Shown: piece after piece, positions 16,931 through 25,701 of the stretch
Layout of the letters: each line of letters begins with the position of its first letter
How positions within the stretch are numbered: the stretch's first letter is position 1
Assembly (NCBI RefSeq): GCF_019977755.1
Contig: NZ_AP025145.1
Coordinates: 1-64,000, forward strand
Reading direction: 5' to 3'
From: Vibrio penaeicida
GTDB taxonomy: Bacteria; Pseudomonadota; Gammaproteobacteria; Enterobacterales; Vibrionaceae
DNA length: 64,000 nucleotides
Translations under genes and position numbers: made by a program
The notes under the pieces: generated by a model
What the model was told of the DNA's origin: nothing
Seen by the model: the letters and a program-made list of their open reading frames with translations, nothing else
Databases searched by the model: none

Positions 16931-16946
16931 GCACTATCGATTGTGC
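16931..16946. promoter_or_regulatory. LacI-type operator 1
   Basis: GCACTATCGATTGTGC is an almost perfect palindrome centred on the CG dinucleotide typical of LacI-family operators. It differs by two bases from the second site, whose centre lies 90 bp away. Confidence 0.75.
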
Positions 16947-17020
16947 TAAATATGAGTCAGTAGGCAATAAATATGTGCAACAAGCTCACTCGTTTGCCTA
17001 ACACTTTTGTTTTTCTTTTT

Positions 17021-17036
17021 GCACAATCGATGGTGC
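17021..17036. promoter_or_regulatory. LacI-type operator 2
   Basis: GCACAATCGATGGTGC is the second copy of the operator, 115 bp upstream of the binding-protein start codon. The 90-bp spacing is compatible with repression by DNA looping between the two sites. Confidence 0.75.
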
Positions 17037-17150
17037 TTTTAAGGTTGAAAGCATCTTACTTTGCAGAGCCAATTGTCATTGTTCGATTTGCTCTACGTTA
17101 TTCAGCCGCGCTCTGAATAGAGTGTGATGAAGAAGAAGGATTTTAACGCT

Positions 17151-18140
17151 ATGAAACGTTTGCTGAAACTGATCTCAATAGGTTCTCTCGCATTATTGGC
17201 TTCGTTGCCTGTTTTTTCTGGCGACAAACCGACCATGGGAGTGGTAGTAAAAATTGGGGGGATCCCCTGGTTTAACGCAATGGAAGAAGGCATTAAACAG
17301 CAGGGGAAAGCACTGGGAATGGATGCCTTTATGATAGGGCCAACCAGCGCCGACCCTGCACTTCAGGTTCGTGCAATTGAAGATTTGATTGCCCAAGGGG
17401 TCGATGCGATTGGTGTGGTTCCTAATGATGCAGAAGTGCTAGAGCCTGTGTTGGCAAAAGCGCGTCAGCAAGGAATTAAAGTCATCACCCACGAATCGCC
17501 TGCGCAAAAAAATGTGGATTGGAATTTTGAATTGGCGTCTGTAAAGGGTTTTGGTGATGCCTATGGAAAGTTACTGGCTGAAAAACTGGGCGGCAAAGGG
17601 CAATACGCTGTTTTTGTCGGTTCTCTAACGGTGCCACTTCATAACGCTTGGGCAGATGCCGCGATTGAATACATCAAAGCAAACCACCCCGATATGACCT
17701 TAACAGGCGATCGCTATGGCGTGGCTGAAAGTGTGGATGATAGCCGCACGACGGCTTTGGATTTGATGTCGGCAAACCCCGGTTTGAAAGGTTTTCTCGC
17801 ATTTGGAAGCCAAGGTCCAATTGGTGCAGCTCGCGCAGTGCAAGAGCGTAGAAAAACGGGTGAAGTACTGGTACTTGGTCCCTTTTCTCCGGGGCAAGGG
17901 CGCAAGCTCGTTCACAACGGTGTGCTAACTGGTGGCTTTATGTGGAACCCCATGGAAGCGGGCAAGGTGTTTGTGACTATGGCTGACAAACTCATCAAAG
18001 GAGAGACGATTCAGGCAGGCACCAACATTCCGGGCCTTGGTGTGGTTAACCCTGAGCCGGGCTCAACCAACTTAATTGTCGATCAACTGGTCGAACTCAA
18101 CAAAAACACGGTAGACGATCTTGCCGCTATGGGGCTGTAA
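17151..18140 (+). CDS. Sugar ABC transporter periplasmic binding protein
   Basis: A 329-residue exported binding protein of the ribose/autoinducer-2/rhamnose class (Peripla_BP_4). The signal peptide is MKRLLKLISIGSLALLASLP, with cleavage near residue 24. The mature start TMGVVVKIGGIPWFNAMEEG and the ligand region GPTSADPALQVRAIEDLIAQG are typical of the LsrB/RhaS-like branch. The start at 17151 is chosen because AGAAGGA lies ten bases upstream, whereas upstream GTG/ATG codons would include that site. First gene of the transporter operon, directly under the two LacI-type operators. The sugar is not identified; the linked epimerase points to a ketose such as allulose, tagatose or a pentulose. 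Confidence 0.92.
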   Translation: MKRLLKLISIGSLALLASLPVFSGDKPTMGVVVKIGGIPWFNAMEEGIKQQGKALGMDAFMIGPTSADPALQVRAIEDLIAQGVDAIGVVPNDAEVLEPVLAKARQQGIKVITHESPAQKNVDWNFELASVKGFGDAYGKLLAEKLGGKGQYAVFVGSLTVPLHNAWADAAIEYIKANHPDMTLTGDRYGVAESVDDSRTTALDLMSANPGLKGFLAFGSQGPIGAARAVQERRKTGEVLVLGPFSPGQGRKLVHNGVLTGGFMWNPMEAGKVFVTMADKLIKGETIQAGTNIPGLGVVNPEPGSTNLIVDQLVELNKNTVDDLAAMGL

Positions 18141-18161
18141 CTCAGTGTCAGTAACACAATC

Positions 18162-18184
18162 GCGGGTCAGCTAACTTGACCCGC
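18162..18184 (+). terminator. Attenuating hairpin after binding-protein gene
   Basis: GCGGGTCA and TGACCCGC form an 8-bp GC-rich stem followed by TTT, between the binding-protein gene and the ATPase gene. Partial terminators here are common in sugar ABC operons and keep binding protein in excess over the membrane complex. Confidence 0.6.
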
Positions 18185-18213
18185 TTTAGTAAACCAGTGA
18201 CAGGAGTTGTTGG

Positions 18214-19728
18214 GTGGATAGTTCTAGTGCAAATCAGAACCAAAAGTCGATTCTGAAGTTTCGGCACGTTTCGATTCGATTCGGTGGTGTGCAGGCTTTG
18301 GATGATGTCGAGTTTGAGGTAGGGGCTGGCGAGGTACATTGCCTTGCGGGAGAAAATGGGTGCGGAAAAAGCACCATCATTAAAGTGATTACCGGTGTTT
18401 ATCAGCCTGCGCAAGGTGCGGAAATGGAACTGGCGGGTCAAAAGGTCAATAAGGTGACACCGCAGTTGGCACGTTCGTTAGGTGTGGCGGTTATTTGGCA
18501 AGATCTGGCACTGTTTCCAGAGCTGACCGTGGCAGAAAACATTGCGATGGAAAGCAGCCTAGGTATGAGACCGCGCTGGGTGAATCACGCCCACATGTCC
18601 GATATGGCAACGCGAGCTCTGAAAAAGCTTGGCGTGGATATGGATCTGAATCGAACGGTGAAATCCTTACCTATTGCGGAAAGGCAAATTGTCGCGATTG
18701 CTCGTGCTCTGGTCTCGGATGCGAAAGTGGTGTTCATGGACGAGCCTACTGCATCACTTACACAAGCAGAGACAGACTATTTATTAGATGTCGTTCGTAA
18801 GCTCTCAGATAGCGGTGTCGCTGTGGTGTTTGTGAGCCACCGGTTGGTCGAAGTGTTGGAAATCTCCAGCCGAGTTACTGTGCTGCGTGATGGTCGGCTT
18901 GTTGGAGTATACAACACAGAAGACATGACGCAGTCTCGCCTGACGGAGCTGATGACGGGGAAGCTCTTGAACTCTGAAGTCGCGGCAACCGATACTCGAC
19001 ATTTTCCCACCGTTCTGCAAACCCATGACTTGACACGCCATAATGAGTTTTACGATGTTTCCCTAGCCGTAAAACAAGGTGAGGTGGTTGGGCTTATTGG
19101 GTTAATAGGTGCCGGTAGAACTGAGCTTGGGAAAACCCTTTTTGGCATGTCTTCTCCTCACTCTGGCTCTATTCAAATGCACGGGAAACCGGTGCGCTTT
19201 CAATCGAACCGAGATGCGATTCATTCCGGCATTGCATATCTTTCTGAAGATCGTCTTTCACTTGGTTTGATTCAAGAGCAATCCATAGCCGATAACATCG
19301 TATTGCCTGTTTTAGACCGCTTACTCTCCGGTTCAAAACTCATTTCCTCCGACAAGAAAAACGCACTGGTCACACATTGGATTCAAGAGCTAGCGGTAAA
19401 AATTGGCTTGCAAGGTGATGCCATCGCCACATTGTCTGGCGGAAACCAGCAGCGTATCGCCATTGCAAAATGGTTAGCCACTCAGCCTAAATTACTGATT
19501 TTAGATTCCCCGACCGTTGGGGTGGATGTCGGTGCACGTGCGGGCATTTTTGAGATTGTGAGGAACCTAGCCAAACAAGGGCTCGGAATACTCCTCATCT
19601 CGGATGAGATTCAAGAAGTGTATTTCAATGCCGACCGAGTGCTTCACATGGCGGATGGGCACATCGCGGGCGAGTACGATCCGCGCCAGTTAGCGCTGAA
19701 ATCGTTGGAAGAGGTCGTGTATGTCTGA
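18214..19728 (+). CDS. Sugar ABC transporter ATPase (RbsA/MglA-like, two domains)
   Basis: A 504-residue double ATPase. The first domain has Walker A GENGCGKST near residues 47-55, and Walker B VFMDEPTASLT near 174-184. The second domain has the degenerate Walker A GLIGAGRTE near 299-307 usual for this family, signature LSGGNQQR, and LILDSPTVGVD. A GTG start is used, supported by AGGAG eight bases upstream; no in-frame ATG is nearby. It overlaps the first permease gene by eight bases. Energises uptake of the sugar bound by the preceding protein. Confidence 0.93.
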   Translation: MDSSSANQNQKSILKFRHVSIRFGGVQALDDVEFEVGAGEVHCLAGENGCGKSTIIKVITGVYQPAQGAEMELAGQKVNKVTPQLARSLGVAVIWQDLALFPELTVAENIAMESSLGMRPRWVNHAHMSDMATRALKKLGVDMDLNRTVKSLPIAERQIVAIARALVSDAKVVFMDEPTASLTQAETDYLLDVVRKLSDSGVAVVFVSHRLVEVLEISSRVTVLRDGRLVGVYNTEDMTQSRLTELMTGKLLNSEVAATDTRHFPTVLQTHDLTRHNEFYDVSLAVKQGEVVGLIGLIGAGRTELGKTLFGMSSPHSGSIQMHGKPVRFQSNRDAIHSGIAYLSEDRLSLGLIQEQSIADNIVLPVLDRLLSGSKLISSDKKNALVTHWIQELAVKIGLQGDAIATLSGGNQQRIAIAKWLATQPKLLILDSPTVGVDVGARAGIFEIVRNLAKQGLGILLISDEIQEVYFNADRVLHMADGHIAGEYDPRQLALKSLEEVVYV

Positions 19729-20779
19729 TTCAAATAAATCATTGTCACTGCCGTGGTGGAAAGCGTTATATCGACACCAAGCAACAGAAGTCTGGCTCGG
19801 CGCGGTGTTGCTGCTGGCGTGTGTTGGCTTATCGCTGTCTACCGAGCAATTTTTTACCTTAACAAACCTGTTTGATTTGCTGAATGCCAGCTCCATCAAT
19901 TTGATATTTGCTGTCGGGTTGCTGGTGGTTTTGATTGCAGGAGGCATTGATATTTCATTTGCCGTGGGCGCTTCGGTTGTCCAATACATCGTCGCCACCA
20001 CCATCATTGATTTAGGGGGAGGAAGTTGGGCGCTGGGCGTGGGTTTGTCGGCGGTTGTTGGTATTGCACTTGGCGCGATTAACGCCGCGCTTATCCACCA
20101 TTTTAGGATCATTTCTATCGTGGTCACCATCGCCACATTCAATGCCTTTTTTGGCTTGTTGATGTTTTTTACTCGTGGGGTTTCTATTTACAACCTGCCA
20201 GATTGGTGGACGGATCGAGTGATCATTTTTGAACATGAAATGGCAAACGGCTCGTGGGCGGAATTGACGCTTCCCGTCGTTGTTATGGCGGTGTGTGTGG
20301 TCGCGACATGGGGGCTCATTCGCCACACCAATATCGGAAGGCAGCTCTACGCGTTTGGCAATAACCCCGAAGGCGCTCGGCGAATTGGCATCAACATTGG
20401 CGCCATGCAGTACATAGCGTTTGGTTGGATGGGGATGATGGCGGGTATCGCTGGGCTTATGCAGGTCAACTATGCACAAGAGGTTGTCCCTAACGCGATG
20501 TATGGGCGTGAGTTAGATGTACTGGCGGCAGTCGTACTTGGTGGGGCAAGACTTGGCGGTGGTCGGGGAACCGTTCTTGGTTGTATTTTGGGTGTAATGC
20601 TGGTGGCGGTCACGCAAAACGGTCTTAACCTGTTAGGAGTATCGCCCTATGCCTTCAAGATGGTTGTTGGTGTGGTGATATTGGTCGCCATTTCCGTTTC
20701 AAATATGGATTGGTCTACCGTTTCTTGGTCTTCAGGACGGTTTAAAAGAGCGATGGCAAAAGGAGGGGCGCATGAGTGA
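19721..20779 (+). CDS. Sugar ABC transporter permease (RbsC-like) 1
   Basis: A 352-residue inner-membrane permease of the BPD_transp_2 class with about nine to ten hydrophobic segments. GALAAVVLGGARLGGGRG-like residues near 265-280 (AAVVLGGARLGGGRG) form the family signature loop contacting the ATPase. The gene overlaps both the ATPase gene and the second permease gene by eight bases, so the three are translationally coupled. It forms a heterodimer with the next gene product. Confidence 0.92.
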   Translation: MSDSNKSLSLPWWKALYRHQATEVWLGAVLLLACVGLSLSTEQFFTLTNLFDLLNASSINLIFAVGLLVVLIAGGIDISFAVGASVVQYIVATTIIDLGGGSWALGVGLSAVVGIALGAINAALIHHFRIISIVVTIATFNAFFGLLMFFTRGVSIYNLPDWWTDRVIIFEHEMANGSWAELTLPVVVMAVCVVATWGLIRHTNIGRQLYAFGNNPEGARRIGINIGAMQYIAFGWMGMMAGIAGLMQVNYAQEVVPNAMYGRELDVLAAVVLGGARLGGGRGTVLGCILGVMLVAVTQNGLNLLGVSPYAFKMVVGVVILVAISVSNMDWSTVSWSSGRFKRAMAKGGAHE

Positions 20780-21839
20780 ACAATCGGTGCATCATTCGGA
20801 TGGTCAATCTTCTGCGAAGCAATCTGCGCCTAAGCCATCTTCGACGAAAAAAGGCGATTCCGTTTGGTCTCACTTTGTTAAAACAGTGGGTATCGAGAAC
20901 ATCGGCTTAAGTCTGTTACTGGCAGCGGTATTTATCGGTTTCAGTTTGGCCTCTCCGCGTTTTTTGTCGGTGGCTAATTTTGAATCCATGGCGTTTCAAT
21001 TACCGGAACTCGGTATTTTAACTCTAGCCATGCTACTTCCGATTTTAACGGGTGGTTTGAATCTCGCCATTACCTTCAGCGCCAATTTTTGTGGACTGAC
21101 GCTGGCGTGGATTTTGACTCAGTTTGGTGGAACGGATGCGTCTGTCGCGGCATTTATTGGCGGCTGCTTGGTGGCGCTATTGGTTGGGGCACTCTCTGGT
21201 TACATGATGGGCTCAGTGATCGCGTACACCAATGCACACCCAATTTTGGTTTCACTCGCCATGATGATTTTTTTGCGCGGGCTAGGCGAGTTTCTTACCC
21301 GTGGGAAAGACATTTCGGGGTTCCCCGATTTTATTCAACCTTTAGGGCATGGCAGCGTCTTGGGGATACCCATTCCTCTCTTGATCATGCTTTCGGTATT
21401 TTTGATTTGCTATGTCTTTCTCGCCAAAAGTCGGCTTGGTCTCATTACCTATCTAATGGGCTCAAACATCGAGGCGGTGCGTTATTCCGGTATTCACACC
21501 AAACGCGCTCTCACGTTGGTGTATACCTTGTCTGGCGTGCTTTGCGCCGTAGCTGGAATTGTCATGATGCTACGTTTCAACTCGGTGCGAGTTGGGCATG
21601 GCGAGTCTTATTTATTGATCACCGTGTTGGCGTGCTTTCTCGGCGGCGTCGACCCGTTTGGTGGGTTTGGCAGGGTGGTGTCTGTTCTTCTGGCGTTAGT
21701 GATTTTGCAAGCGCTCTCTTCGGGTTTGAATTTAATAGGTATTAATCAACATTTTGCTACCGCGGCGTGGGGGCTTTTTTTGATTGCCGTCATGGTAATC
21801 CGATGGGGCTGGATACGCTTCTACAGAAAGAAAGTTTAA
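20772..21839 (+). CDS. Sugar ABC transporter permease (RbsC-like) 2
   Basis: A 355-residue permease of the same class, with a cytoplasmic Ser/Lys-rich N-terminal extension of about 40 residues before the first membrane segment. Multiple hydrophobic segments and the C-terminal signature LACFLGGVDPFGGFG (about 285-299) are present. Second half of the membrane pore with the upstream permease. The epimerase gene starts 13 bases after its stop, behind an AGGAG ribosome binding site. Confidence 0.92.
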   Translation: MSEQSVHHSDGQSSAKQSAPKPSSTKKGDSVWSHFVKTVGIENIGLSLLLAAVFIGFSLASPRFLSVANFESMAFQLPELGILTLAMLLPILTGGLNLAITFSANFCGLTLAWILTQFGGTDASVAAFIGGCLVALLVGALSGYMMGSVIAYTNAHPILVSLAMMIFLRGLGEFLTRGKDISGFPDFIQPLGHGSVLGIPIPLLIMLSVFLICYVFLAKSRLGLITYLMGSNIEAVRYSGIHTKRALTLVYTLSGVLCAVAGIVMMLRFNSVRVGHGESYLLITVLACFLGGVDPFGGFGRVVSVLLALVILQALSSGLNLIGINQHFATAAWGLFLIAVMVIRWGWIRFYRKKV

Positions 21840-21852
21840 TAGGAGAAACAAA

Positions 21853-22704
21853 ATGAAAGGATTTGGTGTACATACTAGTATGTGGGCATTGGAGTGGACC
21901 CGTGAAGGAGCAGAACGTGCGATTTCCGAAGCCAGCCAATATCAAGGTATCGATTTTTTAGAAATCACCATGTTGGATCCCCCTGGCGTGGACGCTCCTC
22001 ATACCCGCGCTCTATTGGAAAAAGCAGAGCTCAATGCCGTGTGTTCTTTGGGCGTGCCTTTGCATTGTTTACCTTCTCAAGTGCCAGACAAAGCGTTCGA
22101 CTTTCTCAAGCTAGCCATTGATAAAACGGTGGCTTTGGGGGGGCAATCGCTCACCGGGGTAACGTATGGTGGCATCGGTGAAAGAACGGGAAAGCCACCC
22201 ACACAAAAAGAGTTGGATAATGTCGCCATAACCATGAGACAAACGGCGGACTATGCGAAAAAACAGGGCATTGAATTGGGCATTGAAGTGATCAACCGGT
22301 ACGAAAATCACTTATTCAATACTGCGTGGCAAGCCGTAGAGCTACTAGAACGAATTGGCTCTGACAACATCTTTATTCATTTGGATACGTACCATATGAA
22401 CATTGAAGAAAAAGGTGTTGTGAATGGAATACTTGATTGTAAGGAGCACCTAAAATACATCCACTTATCCGAAAGCGATCGCGGTGTTCCAGGTACAGGA
22501 ACGTGCGATTGGGAAGAAGTGTTTGCTGGGTTAGCTGCGGTGGGTTTTAAGGGAGGAATGACTATGGAAAGTTTCATTAACCTTCCACCGCAAATCGCGT
22601 CTGCTTTATCGGTTTGGCGACCAGTCGCAGAGAGCCCAGAAGAAGTGATGACGGATGGGCTGAGTTTCTTAAGAAACAAAGCCAAACAATATCGCTTATT
22701 GTAA
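21853..22704 (+). CDS. Sugar epimerase/isomerase, TIM-barrel (ketose 3-epimerase-like)
   Basis: A 283-residue AP_endonuc_2-type TIM barrel resembling D-tagatose/D-psicose 3-epimerases. These interconvert ketoses at C3 with a divalent metal held by two Glu, one Asp and one His. The corresponding residues are visible as Glu145 (GIEVINRYEN), Asp178 (HLDTYHMN), His204 (IHLSESDRG) and Glu239 (MESF). HLSESDRGVPGTG is characteristic of this group. Last gene of the LacI-controlled operon, followed by a 10-bp-stem hairpin. It would convert the imported sugar to a metabolisable epimer; a kinase is not in the operon, though a partial FGGY kinase lies at the far end of the window. Confidence 0.88.
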   Translation: MKGFGVHTSMWALEWTREGAERAISEASQYQGIDFLEITMLDPPGVDAPHTRALLEKAELNAVCSLGVPLHCLPSQVPDKAFDFLKLAIDKTVALGGQSLTGVTYGGIGERTGKPPTQKELDNVAITMRQTADYAKKQGIELGIEVINRYENHLFNTAWQAVELLERIGSDNIFIHLDTYHMNIEEKGVVNGILDCKEHLKYIHLSESDRGVPGTGTCDWEEVFAGLAAVGFKGGMTMESFINLPPQIASALSVWRPVAESPEEVMTDGLSFLRNKAKQYRLL

Positions 22705-22716
22705 TTACAGCGAATG

Positions 22717-22750
22717 ATCTGCCAGATAAAGATTTGGTTCTCTGGCAGAT
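22717..22750 (+). terminator. Terminator of sugar-transport operon
   Basis: A 10-bp stem (ATCTGCCAGA with its complement) and a 14-base loop lie 13 bases after the epimerase stop codon. Only a weak T-rich tail follows. The last base of the hairpin is the first base of a parS2 site. Confidence 0.6.
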
Positions 22751-22762
22751 TTACAATGTAAA
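22750..22762. other. parS2 centromere site
   Basis: TTTACAATGTAAA is an exact match to the chromosome-2 parS2 palindrome, intergenic, abutting the terminator hairpin of the sugar operon. Confidence 0.8.
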
Positions 22763-23065
22763 TTCACCACATCACCTTTCAATAAGTCGTCCTATCTTAT
22801 CTTTCGCTTCGGTATAACGTTTGTATAGTTCGTGAGCGAGCGTATTACCTTTTTCCATAAAAAAACGTAAAACCACCTTCTTTTCGACAACTTACGCTAT
22901 TTCAGTGCGTCACTATTCATATTTTTTCTGTTTTGGTGTTTTTACTAATAATGTGATCTGGTTGTTATTTGATCAGCTGGTCACATCTTGAACTAAACAT
23001 ATTTTTACGTATAGTAAAATTTTTACACATTTAACATAATGGAAACATGCTGGGGTGTAACAGGT

Positions 23066-23629
23066 ATGGATGCTTATTCTCTTGGTGCAAGGATTCGTAG
23101 AAAGCGAAAAGAATTAGGAAAAACTTTGCAACAAGTCGCCGATGAATCTCGGTTCTCTATTGGTTTTTTGTCGCGTGTTGAGCGTAACGATGTTTCACCC
23201 TCCCTCTCGTCGCTCGCGATCATTGCGAACGTATTGCAGTCGGATATGGAAAGCTTTGTTTCGGTGCCGAGCAATGCAGGTTCAGTGATTTTGGCTGAAG
23301 ATCGTGCCGGTTTTTCCTTACCCGATGGCAAAGCACACTATCAGCAGCTTTCGAGTGATTTTCCTGGCAAGCGAATCAATGGGGCCGAAGTCCTTTTGGA
23401 GCCGGGGTTTCAAACCGAAGCAATGGTCCATGAGGGGGAAGAGTTGTGCGTGGTGTTGGATGGGCAGTTGACATTAACCCTCAACAATAAAACTCAAGTG
23501 CTCACCAGTGGTGATAGTGCTCATTACAGCGCGGCCATTCCTCATCAATGGCGCAATACGCATACCACGCCATGCCGAGTGATGTGGTTTGGTGACCTCG
23601 ATATCTTTGCCCATCATAAGGAAGAGTGA
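23066..23629 (+). CDS. XRE-family regulator with cupin domain
   Basis: A 187-residue PuuR/SutR-type regulator: an N-terminal XRE helix-turn-helix (about 5-60; LGARIRRKRKELGKTLQQVA) and a C-terminal cupin-2 sensor domain (about 110-180; EGEELCVVLDGQLTL and SAAIPHQWRN). Such proteins usually control amino-acid, polyamine or peptide uptake and breakdown genes. The start at 23066 is preferred over an ATG nine codons upstream, because GGGGTG lies eight bases before it. Its stop is one base before the GAF gene, so it heads, and probably controls, the transporter operon that follows. Confidence 0.88.
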   Translation: MDAYSLGARIRRKRKELGKTLQQVADESRFSIGFLSRVERNDVSPSLSSLAIIANVLQSDMESFVSVPSNAGSVILAEDRAGFSLPDGKAHYQQLSSDFPGKRINGAEVLLEPGFQTEAMVHEGEELCVVLDGQLTLTLNNKTQVLTSGDSAHYSAAIPHQWRNTHTTPCRVMWFGDLDIFAHHKEE

Positions 23630-23630
23630 C

Positions 23631-24074
23631 ATGAGCGAGAATTTCGCGAGTTTTGAACGCACTCAGAAAGAACTGAAATGTGCGGTGGGTTTTAAGTTAC
23701 TGACCATTATGTGCCTAACCAGCAACCAAGCCTGTCGATGCTACACCAGTGACGCTAATCATTACCCAGTAAGCGGTGTGAAACCTTTAGAGTTTGATGA
23801 TTGGCACCAACAGGTAGTTGTTATGGCGACACCTTTTGTGTGTAACGAGCGCGCTTTATTGGATAAGCATTTAAAAGACAGCACTTTGTTTGAAAAACTC
23901 CAGCTCGGTTCAGCCATTAATCTTCCTGTGATGTTTCAGGATGAAGTGATTGGCACCATCAACCTCCTCGATGAAGAGGGGGCCTACCTTAGTATTGATT
24001 TACCCAATGCAATGGAAGTTGCGCAGCAAGTAGCACCCGACTTAATGGCTTTTCGGCGTGCACTTGAAAAGTAA
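23631..24074 (+). CDS. GAF-domain protein
   Basis: A 147-residue single GAF-domain protein. The typical pattern is visible: FKLLTIMCL on the first strand, YPVSGVKPLE, the segment LQLGSAINLPVMFQDEVIGTINLLDEEGAY on the central strands, and a closing helix. There is no signal peptide or output domain. Small GAF proteins bind small molecules, and their position between a regulator and a peptide-type transporter suggests a ligand-related role. Similar single-GAF proteins occur beside amino-acid or nickel/peptide transporter genes, but the function is not established. The CAGGAG site after its stop serves the binding-protein gene. Confidence 0.75.
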   Translation: MSENFASFERTQKELKCAVGFKLLTIMCLTSNQACRCYTSDANHYPVSGVKPLEFDDWHQQVVVMATPFVCNERALLDKHLKDSTLFEKLQLGSAINLPVMFQDEVIGTINLLDEEGAYLSIDLPNAMEVAQQVAPDLMAFRRALEK

Positions 24075-24087
24075 CAGGAGACATTAC

Positions 24088-25677
24088 GTGAAGTACTTAA
24101 ATCAACACCTTATCTGGCGCAAGCTAGCCGTTACCACCAGCATGCTGTTATGCACATCAACGTTTGCAGCCACGCCACCGTCCACTCTGGTTGTGGCAAA
24201 AAATATTGATGACCTCGCTACACTCGATCCGGCACAAATTTACGAGTTTACTGGCGGAGAATTGAGTAACAGTTTGTACGACCAACTGGTGGAATACCAT
24301 GCAGGAGCAACGGACACGTTGGTCGGCGGGTTAGCGAGTTCTTGGCAAGCGGACAGCAGCAATCGCACTATCACTTTTGAACTGGATAAAAAGGCGAAGT
24401 TTGCCTCGGGCAATGACGTGACAGCCGACGATGTCGTGTACTCATTTGTGCGAGTCATGAAGCTCAACAAAACCCCGTCTGCTGTTGTGAAACAACTCGG
24501 TTGGAACGCAGACAACATCGAATCTCAAGTAGTGAAAGTGGACGATGACACCGTCAAAATCCGTTACAAAGAAGGCATTTCCCCTGATTTTGCCTTAAAC
24601 ACGTTAACGGCGACTGTCGCGTCTATCGTAGACAGTAAAACGGTGAAAAAACATCAGAAAGATGGCGATATGGGCAACGCATGGCTAAACAAAAATAGTG
24701 CGGGTTCTGGTCCCTTTTCTCTTCGGATCTGGAAGGCGAACGACACGGTTGTGCTCAGCGCCAATAAAGATTGGTGGGAAGGCGATTTAGCGATCAAACA
24801 AGTGATTTATCGCCACATTGTTGAGCCAACCACTCAGCGTATCATGTTAGAAAAAGGCGATATCGCGCGCGGTTTGGGACCGGATCAAATTCAAGCTATT
24901 GCCGACAATTCTGAACTGAAAGTCGAAGATTACCCTCAATCGGCGGTGTATTTTTTCTCGTTTAATGTGAAAAACGACAAGCTGAATAACCCAGAGTTTT
25001 GGCGCGCAGCGAAATACCTGATTGACTACCAAGGTATGGCAAATTCGTTCTTAAAAGGCCAATTTAAAGTGCACCAAGCATTTTGGCCACAAGGCATGCC
25101 AGGCGCTGTGAGCGATACCCCGTATTCATTAGATGTGGCAAAAGCCAAGAAGATTCTAGCGGACGCCAATATTGAGAATCTCAGTTTGAAAATGGATTAC
25201 ATCAATAGCGAGCCTTTCTCTAGCATGGCGCAATCGATTCAAGCCACATTTGCCGACGCTGGTATTGCGATCGATTTGGTACCGGGTACAGGGAATCAGG
25301 TCATCACCAAATACCGTGCGCGTGAACACGAAGGCATGTTGTTGTACTGGGGACCAGATTACGCCGATCCTCATTCAAACGCGGGGGCGTTTGCTTACAA
25401 TGCCAACAACGATGACGACCACTACGTTTCCACTACAACGTGGCGTAATGGCTGGCAAGATCTCGCTTTGAACAAGAAAGTAGAAGCCGCACTGAAAGAA
25501 ACTGACCGCGAAAAACGCTTGCAGCAATACCGTGATTTACAACATGACGTGATGGAAAAATCGCCCATTGTTGTGATGTTCCAAAATCAAGCGCAAACCG
25601 CACTTCGCGCGAACGTTAAGGGCTACGAGCAAGGCTCATCTGCTCATCAGGTGTATTACTCAAAAGTCACTAAATAG
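24088..25677 (+). CDS. Peptide/nickel-type ABC transporter binding protein (SBP_bac_5)
   Basis: A 529-residue exported binding protein of the DppA/OppA/NikA class. The signal peptide ends after STFAA near residue 29. The N-terminal family block LDPAQIYEFTGGELSNSLYDQL, the motif ITFELDKKAKFASGNDVTADDVVYS and the C-terminal YRDLQHDVMEKSPIVVMFQ are clear. A GTG start at 24088 is set by CAGGAG seven bases upstream. It heads the transport genes of the operon. The ligand could be a dipeptide, an opine or another amino-acid conjugate. Confidence 0.92.
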   Translation: MKYLNQHLIWRKLAVTTSMLLCTSTFAATPPSTLVVAKNIDDLATLDPAQIYEFTGGELSNSLYDQLVEYHAGATDTLVGGLASSWQADSSNRTITFELDKKAKFASGNDVTADDVVYSFVRVMKLNKTPSAVVKQLGWNADNIESQVVKVDDDTVKIRYKEGISPDFALNTLTATVASIVDSKTVKKHQKDGDMGNAWLNKNSAGSGPFSLRIWKANDTVVLSANKDWWEGDLAIKQVIYRHIVEPTTQRIMLEKGDIARGLGPDQIQAIADNSELKVEDYPQSAVYFFSFNVKNDKLNNPEFWRAAKYLIDYQGMANSFLKGQFKVHQAFWPQGMPGAVSDTPYSLDVAKAKKILADANIENLSLKMDYINSEPFSSMAQSIQATFADAGIAIDLVPGTGNQVITKYRAREHEGMLLYWGPDYADPHSNAGAFAYNANNDDDHYVSTTTWRNGWQDLALNKKVEAALKETDREKRLQQYRDLQHDVMEKSPIVVMFQNQAQTALRANVKGYEQGSSAHQVYYSKVTK

Positions 25678-25701
25678 GTCGATAATAGAGGGATCGCAGT
25701 C

